Shown here: in pieces, positions 24,201-36,200 of the stretch
Layout: every line of letters begins with the position of its first letter
Numbering within the stretch: the first letter of the stretch is position 1
From: Hippopus hippopus
Taxonomy: Eukaryota > Mollusca > Bivalvia > Cardiida > Cardiidae
Direction of reading: 5' to 3'
NCBI GenBank assembly: GCA_946811185.2
Contig: OX328097.1
Coordinates: 29,659,627 to 29,723,626, forward strand
DNA: 64,000 nt
Notes under the pieces: model-generated
Database searches by the model: none
What the model saw: the letters and a program-made list of their open reading frames with translations, nothing else
Told to the model about the DNA's origin: nothing
Translations under genes and position numbers: made by a program

Positions 24201-27200
24201 ACTCCTCGTGTAGTTATATAACCAAATCCTAGCGGAACTCTCATGCCATCACGAGGAGGAATCTTGATAGTTACTTGCGAGTATATTTTCCATTTTAGAG
24301 GATCGCGCTTTAAGGGAGGAAATCTTACTCCCTCTAAATGAGGTTTCCAAAATATAGTTTTATGTCGGGCGAAGATATTAGACTTTATACCGAACTTATG
24401 AACCTCCATTTTAATATAGAATTATATTAGTTTATAATATAGCTCCTAAGATAGGGATATTAGCGAATGGACTATTAGGTCCGAGTAAAAGTCCTCTTCC
24501 ATCATACATTTTTCCTCCTTGCTTTAGATACAACCCATCACCAACATGAGATAATCCTTTACCTTTGTATGGTTTTAAGTATAATCCACATCCATCAGTT
24601 TCAACTTGACACACACTTCCTCCTTTTTTAAGGTAAAGACCCGACCCTGCTGACCGCAGGGAAGCTCCCATCGCTTTTTGTACGCCCGTTTGAGCTAATC
24701 CAGAAAGAGCACCAACACCTAGAGCTGGTAAAACGGTTTTTGCGAGCATCGGCAAAGCTCTAGCAGCTAACCCAGCTAACATTCCGAGAAAACCTCCTTC
24801 TATTTTCGAGTTATGTTTAAGTTGTTTCGCTGACATTCTAATAGTTATACCCTTACCACCCTCATAGGCTTTAGCCATTTTCTTCGCTTGTGAATCGGTA
24901 ATTGCTAAAACATCATTACCACGTAAATCTTCGTGACCTAAACGAATACTTGTTGCTGAACAACCAGCTTTAACAGCATGTAGAAGCTTTTCCTTTTGCC
25001 CTTCCGATATATTTACTTTAACATTAGTGTAACGCGTCATTTTATATATAACTATTTTTTATTTATCCCGAACAAGTTGGGTCACCCCTGACGAGCAGGG
25101 CGACCTGGAGTCGAGCCTCCAGGCGAGACAGTCACCTCGCTTCTCTAATATGAAACCTAATCGTTAAATTTTCGCCTCTAAGATTTAGTAAATTACCATC
25201 TTGATCCGTAATATTTACCTCTAGGTTATGTATTTCATCTAATGTTATTGGTAAGTATACTAAATTAACTGGTGACTCAATTATCTTATATCCAGGCGCA
25301 ACGTCCGGGAAAAAAGAGTAAATAGTGTTTTTTGTTGAGCCATTAACGTAACTTCCCGAAATAATATCTATGTTAACGAGCAAACTATTTATGCTAAGAA
25401 TGTTCACTACATTCTCCGACTCGTGAAATCCTCGCGTGTATTTAGCGCGAGTAAATCCTAATACTTTAGCGAGGGATCCCGGTTGATTAAAATCTACTTG
25501 ATAGCCATCTTCTAGAGTAAGAACAGACTTTAGGGTATTAGTGTTTGCAGAAAAGTTAATAGGATACTCTTCATTAACTCTATCATAATGACCCTTTTTT
25601 CTCATTTCCTGCTGAATTGTATCATTAATGTCAACAAGGTCATAACTTCCTTCGGGTATTTTTATTTTAATCCATGAGGCGCCATTGTCCGGAGAATAAA
25701 CTAATGTGTTGTTCGTTTCATCAATGTTTGGAAAAGAGTAGTAAGTTTCGAGGTTTACTAAAGCTATTTCGTATACTTTATCCTTTTCAAGCTGAATCGG
25801 AGGATTAAACCTCGTTCTAAAACGCGTTTTGTTATCGCTTACAATGATTTGAAGCGATGTTTTGTGTTCCGTATTTTTTACAATCTTTTTTAAAAGATCT
25901 ATGTCCATCTTTTAAAAAGCGAAAATATTTTTTAAACCGACCTCGGTATATAAAAATTATCAAAACCGTTTCTATACTTTCCATCATGCTTTTTACTCGT
26001 TAAGTCAATGATGGCAAAGCCGTATGGTTTTTCCCACGCCTTTTGACAGAATTTTCTGAACTCGTCCTTAGGCATATCGTCACCCACATGATCGTTATAA
26101 ATATGGTTAACGTTTTTTAGGTCTTGCGGAAAGAGACAGATAAAATTGGCGTTCTCTCTGATGGTTTGCCTCGGTAGTCTAAAGTAATTTTGTGAGAGGT
26201 AAAAACAGTCGACGTTACTATGCCTTCCTCGAACGTAATAACACTCGCATTTATTCTGTCTTTCTAAAAGCAGGTCGTCGAAGATGATCAGGTTTTTATT
26301 TTCCAAGTTTAACTCTCTCGGATCGGGCACATCGCTCGCATTCTCGAAGAAGTTGCAATCTATATCCGATTTATTTTTAATCGTTTTAATCCATTCTTCG
26401 ACTAAAGCCGTTGGTACAATGTTTTGTTCTTGTATCTCATCACGCATGTCAAACAACTTAAAGATACATTCTTTCGGTAGTTTTTCTTCAAAAGCCTTTT
26501 TTAGTATTCGGTATTCCGGTTGAAAAAGGCTTTTTCCGAAAACGCTCAAATCGTTGTAATCAAGCCAACCCGGTCTGAGTAAAAGGTTTAACAATAAAGT
26601 AGTTTTACCGCATCCCGATTTGCCTATAATTAAACCTCTGATACTTCTCGGTAAAAGGGGGTGATTAAATCTCTTTGATACTACTTCATTCCATGACAAG
26701 TTTATAATATCCATTTTCTATTTAACTTTTTTTATTTTATATAAAAAAGATGTACTGCGTTAAGTGTAAGAGACGTACCGATACGAAAGATGTAAGCTAC
26801 GTGGTTAGTAAAAATAACAGGAATATGAAGCGTGGGAAATGCGCGGTTTGCGGGATAACTAAAACCCAATTTGTATCTACCGCGACGGGTGGATCCTTGC
26901 TAAACAAAGTCATAAACAACATGCCTTTCGAAATGCATCTACCCGGTCATAATTTTACGGGACCTGGTACTAAGCTGAAGAAAAGACTCAACCCAGATTT
27001 AACGCCGAAGAAGTGGAGCAAACCGATCAACCGCGTCGATAAGGCCGCTTACAACCACGATGTTTGTTATCTTAAGCACAATGACACAGCCACGAGAAAC
27101 GCGGTGTGTGACAAGAATATGTTGGCGGAATTGGATGGTATTTACAACCCTTCTATTAGAGAAAAGATGGAACGGGGTTTGGTAAGTAGACTCATAGGTA

Positions 27201-30200
27201 CGAAGATGCGGTTCGGAATGGGGGCGAACTCGCCGACTCGTTCGGTGATAAAAAAAAAACCCGAAAATGACAACTCTGGCGGAGGAATTGCACAAACCCG
27301 TAAGACGAAGGTTTAAAAAGAGGAGAGTTATAGTGAATGGTATCGATAGTATATGGGCCGCGGATTTAGTCGACATGCGCGCTTTTTCTAAGTATAATCG
27401 GGGCAATAATTATCTTCTCGCTGTGATCGACATCTTTTCGAAGTACGGGTGGCTGGTCCCGTTGAAAAACAAGACAGGCAAGGTGACGGCTGAAGCGTTT
27501 AAAGCTATTTTTAAGGAAAGAAAGCCGCAGAAATTGTGGGTCGATGAAGGTCGGGAGTTTTACAACAAAGACGTAAAAGCGTTGGTTCAATTGTATACCA
27601 CACAAAACGAAGAGAAATCTAGCGTCGTTGAACGATGGATTAGAACGATGAAGGAGAAGATGTGGAAGTATTTCTCCGCCAACTCTACGAACGTTTACAT
27701 CGATGTCTTGCAAGATCTCGTAAAGGAGTATAATAATACTATCCATTCCTCTATTAAAATGACGCCGGTAGAGGCTAGTAAGAAGGAGAATGAAACTATG
27801 GTTTGGAGAAACCTTTACCCTCATAGTGATGAAGAAAAAGCACCTAAGTTTTCCGTGGGTGATAAAGTGAGAATATCTAAAAAGAAAAAGACTTTCGAGA
27901 AAGGTTATACGACGAGATGGACGGAAGAGGTTTTTATAGTTTCCGAAGTAAAACGTACATCGCCTATAACGTATAGTATTAAGGATCTTAACGGAGAAGA
28001 AATAGAAGGCGCATTTTATGAACCCGAACTTCAGAAAACCACCCAAGAGACGTTTAGGATAGAAAAGGTTATTAAAAAACAGAAAGATAAATCTCTCGTA
28101 AAGTGGAAAGGCTATTCCAACGAGTTTAATTCTTGGGTCGATAATAAAAATATCGAACAATTCTAAAAATGGCAAATATTTCGATCGAAAACGTAATTTT
28201 ACCCAATAAACCGTTGAGCAATTTCGAATTGGAAGATGCGGCGAAAAGATTAAAGATTCCTTATTTTAGAGGAGTTTTTTTACTAGATACATTACCGAAA
28301 AAACCGAGTAAAAAAGAATGCGGTATAGTAAACTTCGATAAAAGCGGTGGACCTGGTACACATTGGGTCGCTTGGTATAAAAACGGTAAAACTAAAATTT
28401 ATTTTGACAGTTACGGCGTACAACCCCCCATTGAAATTCGAGAGTATTTAAAAAGCCCGATACAGTACAATACCGATCAATTTCAAGGAGCGGGACAAGT
28501 ATTTTGCGGTCATTTATGTTTATACATTCTAAAAGAGTTATCCCGGGGCCGTCTCGACGCGAGGTCCAAGTTTCAAAACGTTTTAAATAAACTTTTTTAG
28601 TATTAAAATGCCCGTTGACAAATTCGGAAGAATGAAAGATGATAGTGGCACAATCGGTGATGGCGTGTCACTCGCTTACGTAAACAATAACTTTTTACGC
28701 GTGGATGGAACGACCGTTGTTACTGGTTCTATAGACATGAATGGTAATACATTAACGAGGGTTAGTAACCCGGTAAATTCGCACGACGTGGCGACTAAGG
28801 ATTACGTGGATGGAACTTCAAGTGGGGGGTGGATAAAAGAAAACGGGGGGTATCAGGCACTCGGATTTATAAATATGGGTTTCAACGAGATACGGAATGT
28901 TAAGGAACCTAAAGAACCTAGTGAAGCTGCTACTAAGAAGTATGTTGACAATTTCAAACGAGCCTTCGATTTTAGAGATGGAAGGTGGTTTCAGGCAGCT
29001 GATGCAATCTCTATGGGAGGGCAAGTAATTAACAATCTCGGAACCCCTACGAGACACGATCAGGCTGCTAGTAAGTTTTACGTAGATACCACCGTAGATA
29101 AGGCTACTGCGGGTGAAAAAGTTTTCTCTTTACACCCAGATGGATATTTTCAAGCTAGAAACCATATTGATATGGAAAGTTGGATGATTACCGGGTTACT
29201 CCCCCCTTCATCCGACTTTGACGTTGCGAATAAATTCTATGTCGACACGCGGGATAAATTAGACCGAAAATATGTGGATGATTTAATTCGAGACCTATTA
29301 CGGAAAATGGATTCAAAGCTACTTATTATAACCATGTGGGCTGAAGAAAACGGACCGATCGCAAAAGGTAACTTCGAATTTTCCTTCGGTAATGGTAATT
29401 CAGGTAGAAAGCATGGTTTGGGAGGTTATTGTATGAGTGCGAAGGGAAGAATCTTAAGGGGAAGTTTAGCGGTCGTAAAGAACGATCGTAGTGCACCAGA
29501 AGAAGAGGTTAAAATTAATATAACGGTAAACGGTAAAGAGCAGCTTGATCACTACTCTATTATAAAAAGAGTGAACGAAGATTGTTGCTGTTCCGTTTAT
29601 CCGGTGGCGTTAGAGGTAAATGAATGTGACATCATAAACTTTATCTCGAAGACAGACAGTCGTAATATAACACACTCTTATATATCTATCTTGATAGAAT
29701 TAGATTTATAGACTCATAAAAAAATATAACTTCTTGTAAGTTATATTTTTACGCTAGATGCCTCCCTGTCTCGCCTGGGCTCGACCCAGGTGCGGTCGGC
29801 AGGGTGTCTCGCCGAGCGGCTTGACGCGAGGTACTTTATTCATCATCCTCGTCAGAACTTGGACATTCATCTAAAATATTAGGTATAATTGCCTTTTCCT
29901 TCTTATTCGGTATTTCTACATTCTTTTCTACTATTTTTACCGATATAACTTTAATCTGGATCGTTTCAACGCTTTTATTTTTACATATTCCTTCTACTTT
30001 TAAAATACAAAACAACTTACAAGCAATTTCCTTATATGAAAGAGGGTCTACCTCTTTGCCGTCTTTATCGTAAAAGAGGGTCCTAGATTCTTTGTTTTCG
30101 TAAAGTTTAGCGTATATCATAGCCGATCCATCATCAGTATATCTTAAAATATTAATTGCGCCTAAATTTCTAATCCTATCTTCTTTTAGTTCTTTGTCCT

Positions 30201-33200
30201 TTCCATGCTCTCGGAAGAAACCCGTTAGTTTTTCCAGATCTTCTTTAAAAGCTCTTTCCTTTTTCATAGGTTTTCCACCGTTATAACATACTAAAGGTAA
30301 CGAGCAATCTTTTAGACCTTTTTCTTCCGATTTATCAAACGCATTAACACCGTTTGAAAACAAAACGGGGGTACGTATAAACAACGGACCATTTTTATTA
30401 TTAGAGTATCTGTACTTTACTGGTATCTTAACAAATTCATACTCCTTGCTTTTATATTTATTCGCGTAATCTATAGAAAGATCTTCTATACGAAGTTCTC
30501 CACTTTTGATACAATTCATATCCTCCCTCATTTTTATATAGGATTTCTTACTTAAATTTAATTTTTTTATGCTATCGTATGCTTCCCTCGGACGACGAGC
30601 AGGGATCTCTTTAAAATAACTCGGAAGTACATATTTTTTTAGCGAAAAATTACTGGCTTCTTTCGCTTTTATATCCCCGCGTTTTACTAAATCTAAGAAC
30701 CATTCTATAACCCGAGTTTGATACTTCTCTTGAACACCCGAACACAGGACTTTTCCCGTTGTAAATATAAATATACTAATATATTTCTTCTTTAAAGCTT
30801 TATTAATTCCAAACTCGCTATAAGTTATATTTGGTTCTTCTATTAATCTCTCGTCTTCTATTCTAATTTTATAAACCGGCATATCATCTATCGAGTCTAT
30901 AGTTACGCGATACTGCTTTTCATTAATGCGAGATATCTCGAGACCGTTCGAATTTTTAATCGCGTATCGAAATAACTTTTCTCTATCAACTGAGAATCCT
31001 AAGTTAAAAATAACGTTTCTCATTGTCGAAACTATATGAGCTTCTAAATGATCGAACTTAGGACAACATTTAAGACCCCAAAATAAAAGTAAACCCGATT
31101 TACAATCATCAAAGTTTTTACAACCCGTAACTTGAATTACCCCGTTTCTAAAAAGTTTAAGGTTAACTCCTTTGGAAAAAGTAAATGATATACAGTTTAA
31201 TAAATGCTTCGTTTTATTTTCCTTTCTTTTCTTAAAACCTTTTTCTCTCTCTTTATATAGCATATGGATGAGAGAAGAATTTATGTCAACTTCATCAAAG
31301 ATTACACCTAAATCAAGGTCGTTTAAGTTTGTGTATGCTGTGAAAGTGTGAGTGGATACAAAAAAGTCAGACATTTATAAAATTTCTTTACTATTAATTT
31401 AATATCAATATTTCAGCACCCAACCTTTTTAGCTATTCTGTTCGTCATACTTAAAATTTTTAAAGCTTGTCCTCCCCGCATTCTTCTTTTATTCTTTATA
31501 TAATTTGAACGACCATTCTTAACCACGTATAAAAAATTTACTATCGTTTCATACACTATTTCGTTTCTCGTTAGCCCTTTCTCTACTTTATACCCTAGAG
31601 TATTCTTAATCTTAAATATTAAATCTCTCTTTGAGAGGTTTCCACTCTCGTAAATGTGTCTCCAAAATGTCGCCTTTAAGCCTAAATCTCGTCTAATTTC
31701 CGGATTGATAGAATCTAAAATAAAGTTCGTATACGTAACTAGAAGCGTTGCGAATCTTGCGGAAGCCTGTCTTCGTTGCTCACCCGGTGTAGAGTAAATT
31801 AACTTTTTAAATTTACCTTTAGCTATATCTACATTTAGCAAATACTCTTTCATGTTATATATAGCATCCATTAAACCCACGTCTTTGTCTAAGTTTAATT
31901 CTTTTAGAAACTCTTTTAGCGGTTCCATACGTTTTTACGTTTACTTCGATCTATTTTTCAAAAATACAAATCCATTATGTATATTGGTAGAAATGAGCGC
32001 GAGGATCGGCCCCCGAGGGGCTCGTCGCCCGAGGGGCTCCGAGGGACACCGAGGGGTCAGCAGGGTGTAGGTAGAACGCCCTACCCTGATCCCTTAGCAC
32101 TCGTTTGATCTTCACCCCCTCAGGTACCTTCAGGCACTCGTTTGATCTTAACCCCCTCAGATTGCACCGTTTGAGTTTTATGCTTGACTTGGGACCATTA
32201 GTCAGTTTGACCATGGGGTGGTGGCCCAGCTCTTCAGGCACTCGTTTGATCTTAACCCCCTCAGATTATCTTCAGGCACTCGTTTGATCTTAACCCCCTC
32301 AGATTATCTTCAGGCACTCGTATTATCTTCAGGCACTCGTTTAATCTTAACCCCCTCAGATTATCTTCAGGCACTCGTTTGATCTTAACCCCCTCAGATT
32401 ATCTTCAGGCACTCGTTTGATCTTAACCCCCTCAGATTATCTTCAGGCACTCGTTTGATCTTAATGCACTCAGATTATCTTCAGGCACTCGTTTGATCTT
32501 AACCCCCTCAGATTATCTTCAGGCACTCGTTTGATCTTAACCCCTCAGATTATCTTCAGGCACTCGTTTGATCTTAATGCACTCTTTAACCTTAATGCAC
32601 TCTTTAACCTTAATGCACTCTTTGACCTTAATGCACTCTTTAACCTTAATGCACTCTTTGACCTTAATGCACGGGGAGAGAGAGTTTTGTGCTTGACTTG
32701 GGACCATGAGGGGGTTTGACCATGGGATGGTGAGTCAGCTCTCTCCGTTTACATCTACTAAGGGTTGTCTTATGATTTTAAAATGCGTTAAGTGTGCTGT
32801 CAATTAACGAACTTGTTAATATCATTGACGGTAGTTTGTTTTATCTTATGATATACTAAAGACAACGGGTGGTCAAGTTGATTAGAGCGGCAAATTGGTT
32901 TGCAATCAAACACACTTCCTATCAGTTAACAGTTTACCGACACATCCTTTGAAATGGCAGATATGCTAATCAGGGATCTTATATACGATCCCTGTGCTAA
33001 TCCACTTTAATACGACTAAGTAAAAAGTTTATTTTTTGAATATAAGTTGCCTTTTTCGCTTAACTTCCACCGGTACAGAACAGAGTTAGATTTAATTTCA
33101 TAACTGAATTCTACTTTTAGTGAGGAATATGTAGTGAGGAATACACGTCAATATTCTTATTGTAAATAGCAGATAGTTTTAATCAAAGATTAAACTGCAT

Positions 33201-36200
33201 GTTTTTTGCAATCTGATCTATATCTACACATTCAGCATATTCTTCATGCACCAAGGGTTGAGATTAACGTCAAACTGAAACATTGATGATAAGTGCCACT
33301 TTTTGGATGTGCATAGGTTATTGAACAAGGTTAGATATTCAAGTAAATGTATTTACTTTTTATTAGTTTTTCATATAGATCTATTTTTACCTTTGTTGTC
33401 CACTTTAAAACGTTTTTGTCTCTTTCAAAATCTTTCGGAAGGGGAAAAAAAAAAACTATAGCATTAATTAATCCATTGTGTAATGTAGCGCTGATCATAA
33501 ATCTTTGCATAGGTCCCATTTTCAGTCATTATAATAATTCAAACTTGTCCACAGCCTCTGCGTGATCTCACGTCAGCGGTACACGTTCGCAAAGCACGTA
33601 CTTTAAACTTTTTCTTAAATTCAAACGTTTAAAACACAAAATAAATAGAAACTATCGCATCCCTCCAACGTTAACAGTCGTTTATTTGGGAGCCGAAATA
33701 GCAGACAACAAGGCTGCACATCGGGTAAAATAAATGCGATGACCTTATTGGTCAAATATCGATTTCCACGGACCCATGTATTGGGACTGAAGTGTTGGAC
33801 GTGTAGAGAGAGTATTGGTTACCTGCATTTCCTCCTTTTTTCGTAATACGTTCAAAAAGCCCTATTCCTGATGGTTGTTTAAATACCGGAATTGTTTGGT
33901 AAAGAGTTAAATGTTTCAGACATGTAACATCTGTAACGCTGCAAAAGTTTTCAAGTATATGCATATTTGCTATATACGAAGTCTTAAAGCGAAAAAAGTC
34001 TTGTCACAGGATAGACTAACAATTTGGATAAAGGAGGGAATATTGGTTACCAGCATTTTGACTGACTGACTGACTGCGGCTGGCTTGCTTGGCTGGCTGG
34101 CTAGCTGGAGAGCTGGCTGGCTGATTGATTGATTCTATAATACTTTTGTTTTTTAGAACAACCGCCAGTTATGCCAATTACAAGGGAGCTGTATGGTACG
34201 ACAAAAGATGGGAATCAAGTCTATAGGTGAGTTGATTTTTAAAATACATTTCCTTCTGTAAAACATTTTAGGAAAATGAGTGATTTCTTGTTGCACGATA
34301 TCGGTCTTATTCTGAAATTCTGTTTAACAGCTCACAGTTTGCTGCAGTTCAAATAATTTCTCTTTTTTTACTGGTATTTGTTTGTACTTATCATGATGAT
34401 TGCGTGATTGTAAAAAAAAAAAATGGTGCAGTCAGATACCTTGAATATCGAAAACAGATATTTTCATGGTTTTCTTAAACCTTAGAAAGGCTTTCGACCT
34501 AGTTGATCACCAAATTCTGTTACACAAACTCAAATTATATCATTTTACAGATAATGCACACAACCTCATAAAGTCATATTTGTCCAACAGGAGACAGCAG
34601 GTAAAGGTTGGGAATTTTAAATCTAACATGCTGAATATAAAATCTGGGGTTTCTCAGGGCTCGATCCTTGGACTTATCCTATTTATTATTTACATAAATG
34701 ATCTGACGTTTACATGCCCTGAAGTAGATATAGATTTATATGCAGACGATTCCACTATGTACAGATCAGGTTTTGAACTGAGAACGATACAGAATAAACT
34801 GCAGGAAAGCCTTTCTCGCGTACAAGAGTAGTGTAATATAAATAATATGTCTTTGCATCCCTCTAAAACTAAATGCTTGTTACTTGGTTTAAAGCATAAA
34901 ATGAAAGTTGAAAAAACTCGAAGTCTTACGATAAATGGTTTACCACTGGAAAATGTCTGTAAACAAAAGGTTCTTGGTATATATATAGATAACCAATTAA
35001 ACTGGCATTCTCAAATTGACCATGTTTGTAAGGAACTAAAAAGGAAGATATCACTCTTCAAAAATATTACATTCTATTTAACAACGGAAGCGAAGATGCT
35101 GTTTTATAACTCTTATATATTACAAATTTTAGGCTACTGTTGTATAATTTGGGGGAAAAATAACACGCGCTATGTTAAGAAGGTTTCAACCCTTCAGAAA
35201 CGAATTGGTAAACTTATACTTTGCAAACCCGCAAAGTCACCATCAGCAGAATTATTTAAAGAATTGTGTTGGCTGTCGTTTTCGAACAGATGCAAATACC
35301 ATGCTACAGTACTTATCTACAAAACACTCCAGTACAAAGCACCAACCTATATGTTAGACATAATTCATGTATCCAGAAATTTTAATTATTCATTACGCTC
35401 TCAGACAAACAATGATCTAGTTTTAACTAAAACCCCCAAAACAAAAATATATACAAACAGTTTTAGTTATTACAGTGTGAGCGTATGGAGTAATATTCCG
35501 CTTGAAATTAGGAGTGAACCCAGACTAATAACATTTAAGAAGAAATTAAAGCAGTATTTTCTAAATCATCAACAATTATAACGTTTTTTTCCCCCTCTCA
35601 TTTTCCCCCAATTCTTTTGTATTTAAATAGTAGCTTGTGAGTATCTGTCAGGTAAACGAACCATTGAGATGATCGACTTTTTTTTTTTTAATTTTTCCGG
35701 TCATTTCATTTACCTTTGTACATGTACGTTTACATATGTGTGCGTGTGTGAGAGAGAGGTAGAGGGGTGTGTGTGCGTATGTGAGAGAGAGGTTGAGGTG
35801 TGTGTGTGTGTGTGTGTGTGTATTAAGTTATGGTGTAAGAAGGCCATGTAGAAAATAAGATTATGTCTTAACATGTTACCTTCTCTAAATAAAGTTATTA
35901 TTATTATTATTATTATTATTATTTGGTTAACCATTTCAGCGTCAAAGACGAAATAAGGGACTCTTGTGGACGTCATAGATCAAGATCAGACTGCACAGAA
36001 CGTGCAGTCTGATTTTATTTTGATCTATACCGTCCACTCGTTAAGTTCAGCCTCCAAGATAAAATCTGTCTGAGTTCCAGTGGATTGTATTTTCAGCCAT
36101 TGAGACAGGTCGAAGTGATATGTCAGGAGCTGAAATGGTAAACGAATCGTTGCTTAAAGTCACAATAGATGCCAAAAGTAAACGAAGCGGTTTTTAAAAT

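Larger units (their letters stand above)
19931..32759. mobile_element. Polinton/Maverick-type element, complete, 12,829 bp
   Basis: Exact ends are set by 5'-AGTAGATGTAAACGGAGAG at the left and its complement at the right, with AAGGGT on both sides. It has 0.6-kb inverted repeats and 13 genes: a minus-strand virion block (20567-26714), a plus-strand block (26750-29711) and a second minus block (29836-31928). The integrase, protease, ATPase, penton-like protein and double jelly-roll capsid define the Polinton (adintovirus-like) class. It lacks a protein-primed DNA polymerase B, which canonical 15-20 kb Polintons have. It is inserted in intron 1 of the epimerase gene. The intact duplications and well-preserved frames suggest a fairly recent insertion. 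A capsid frameshift suggests that this copy is defective. Confidence 0.96.

Noticed and set aside
27366..28175. 269-residue minus-strand frame
   Set aside because: It is antisense to the integrase, which has clear DDE and chromodomain motifs.
29836..31928. Hidden DNA polymerase B
   Set aside because: No polymerase A, B or C motif or exonuclease motifs seen. The two proteins here total only 683 residues and read as TBP/SSB-like and unknown.
32860..32960. tRNA-like sequence right of the Polinton
   Set aside because: A plausible box A only; no convincing box B or stem pairing.
35669..35976. Cys/Val- or Thr/His-rich proteins on both strands
   Set aside because: Translation of the (GT)n/(GA)n microsatellite and (TTA)n tail of the LINE.
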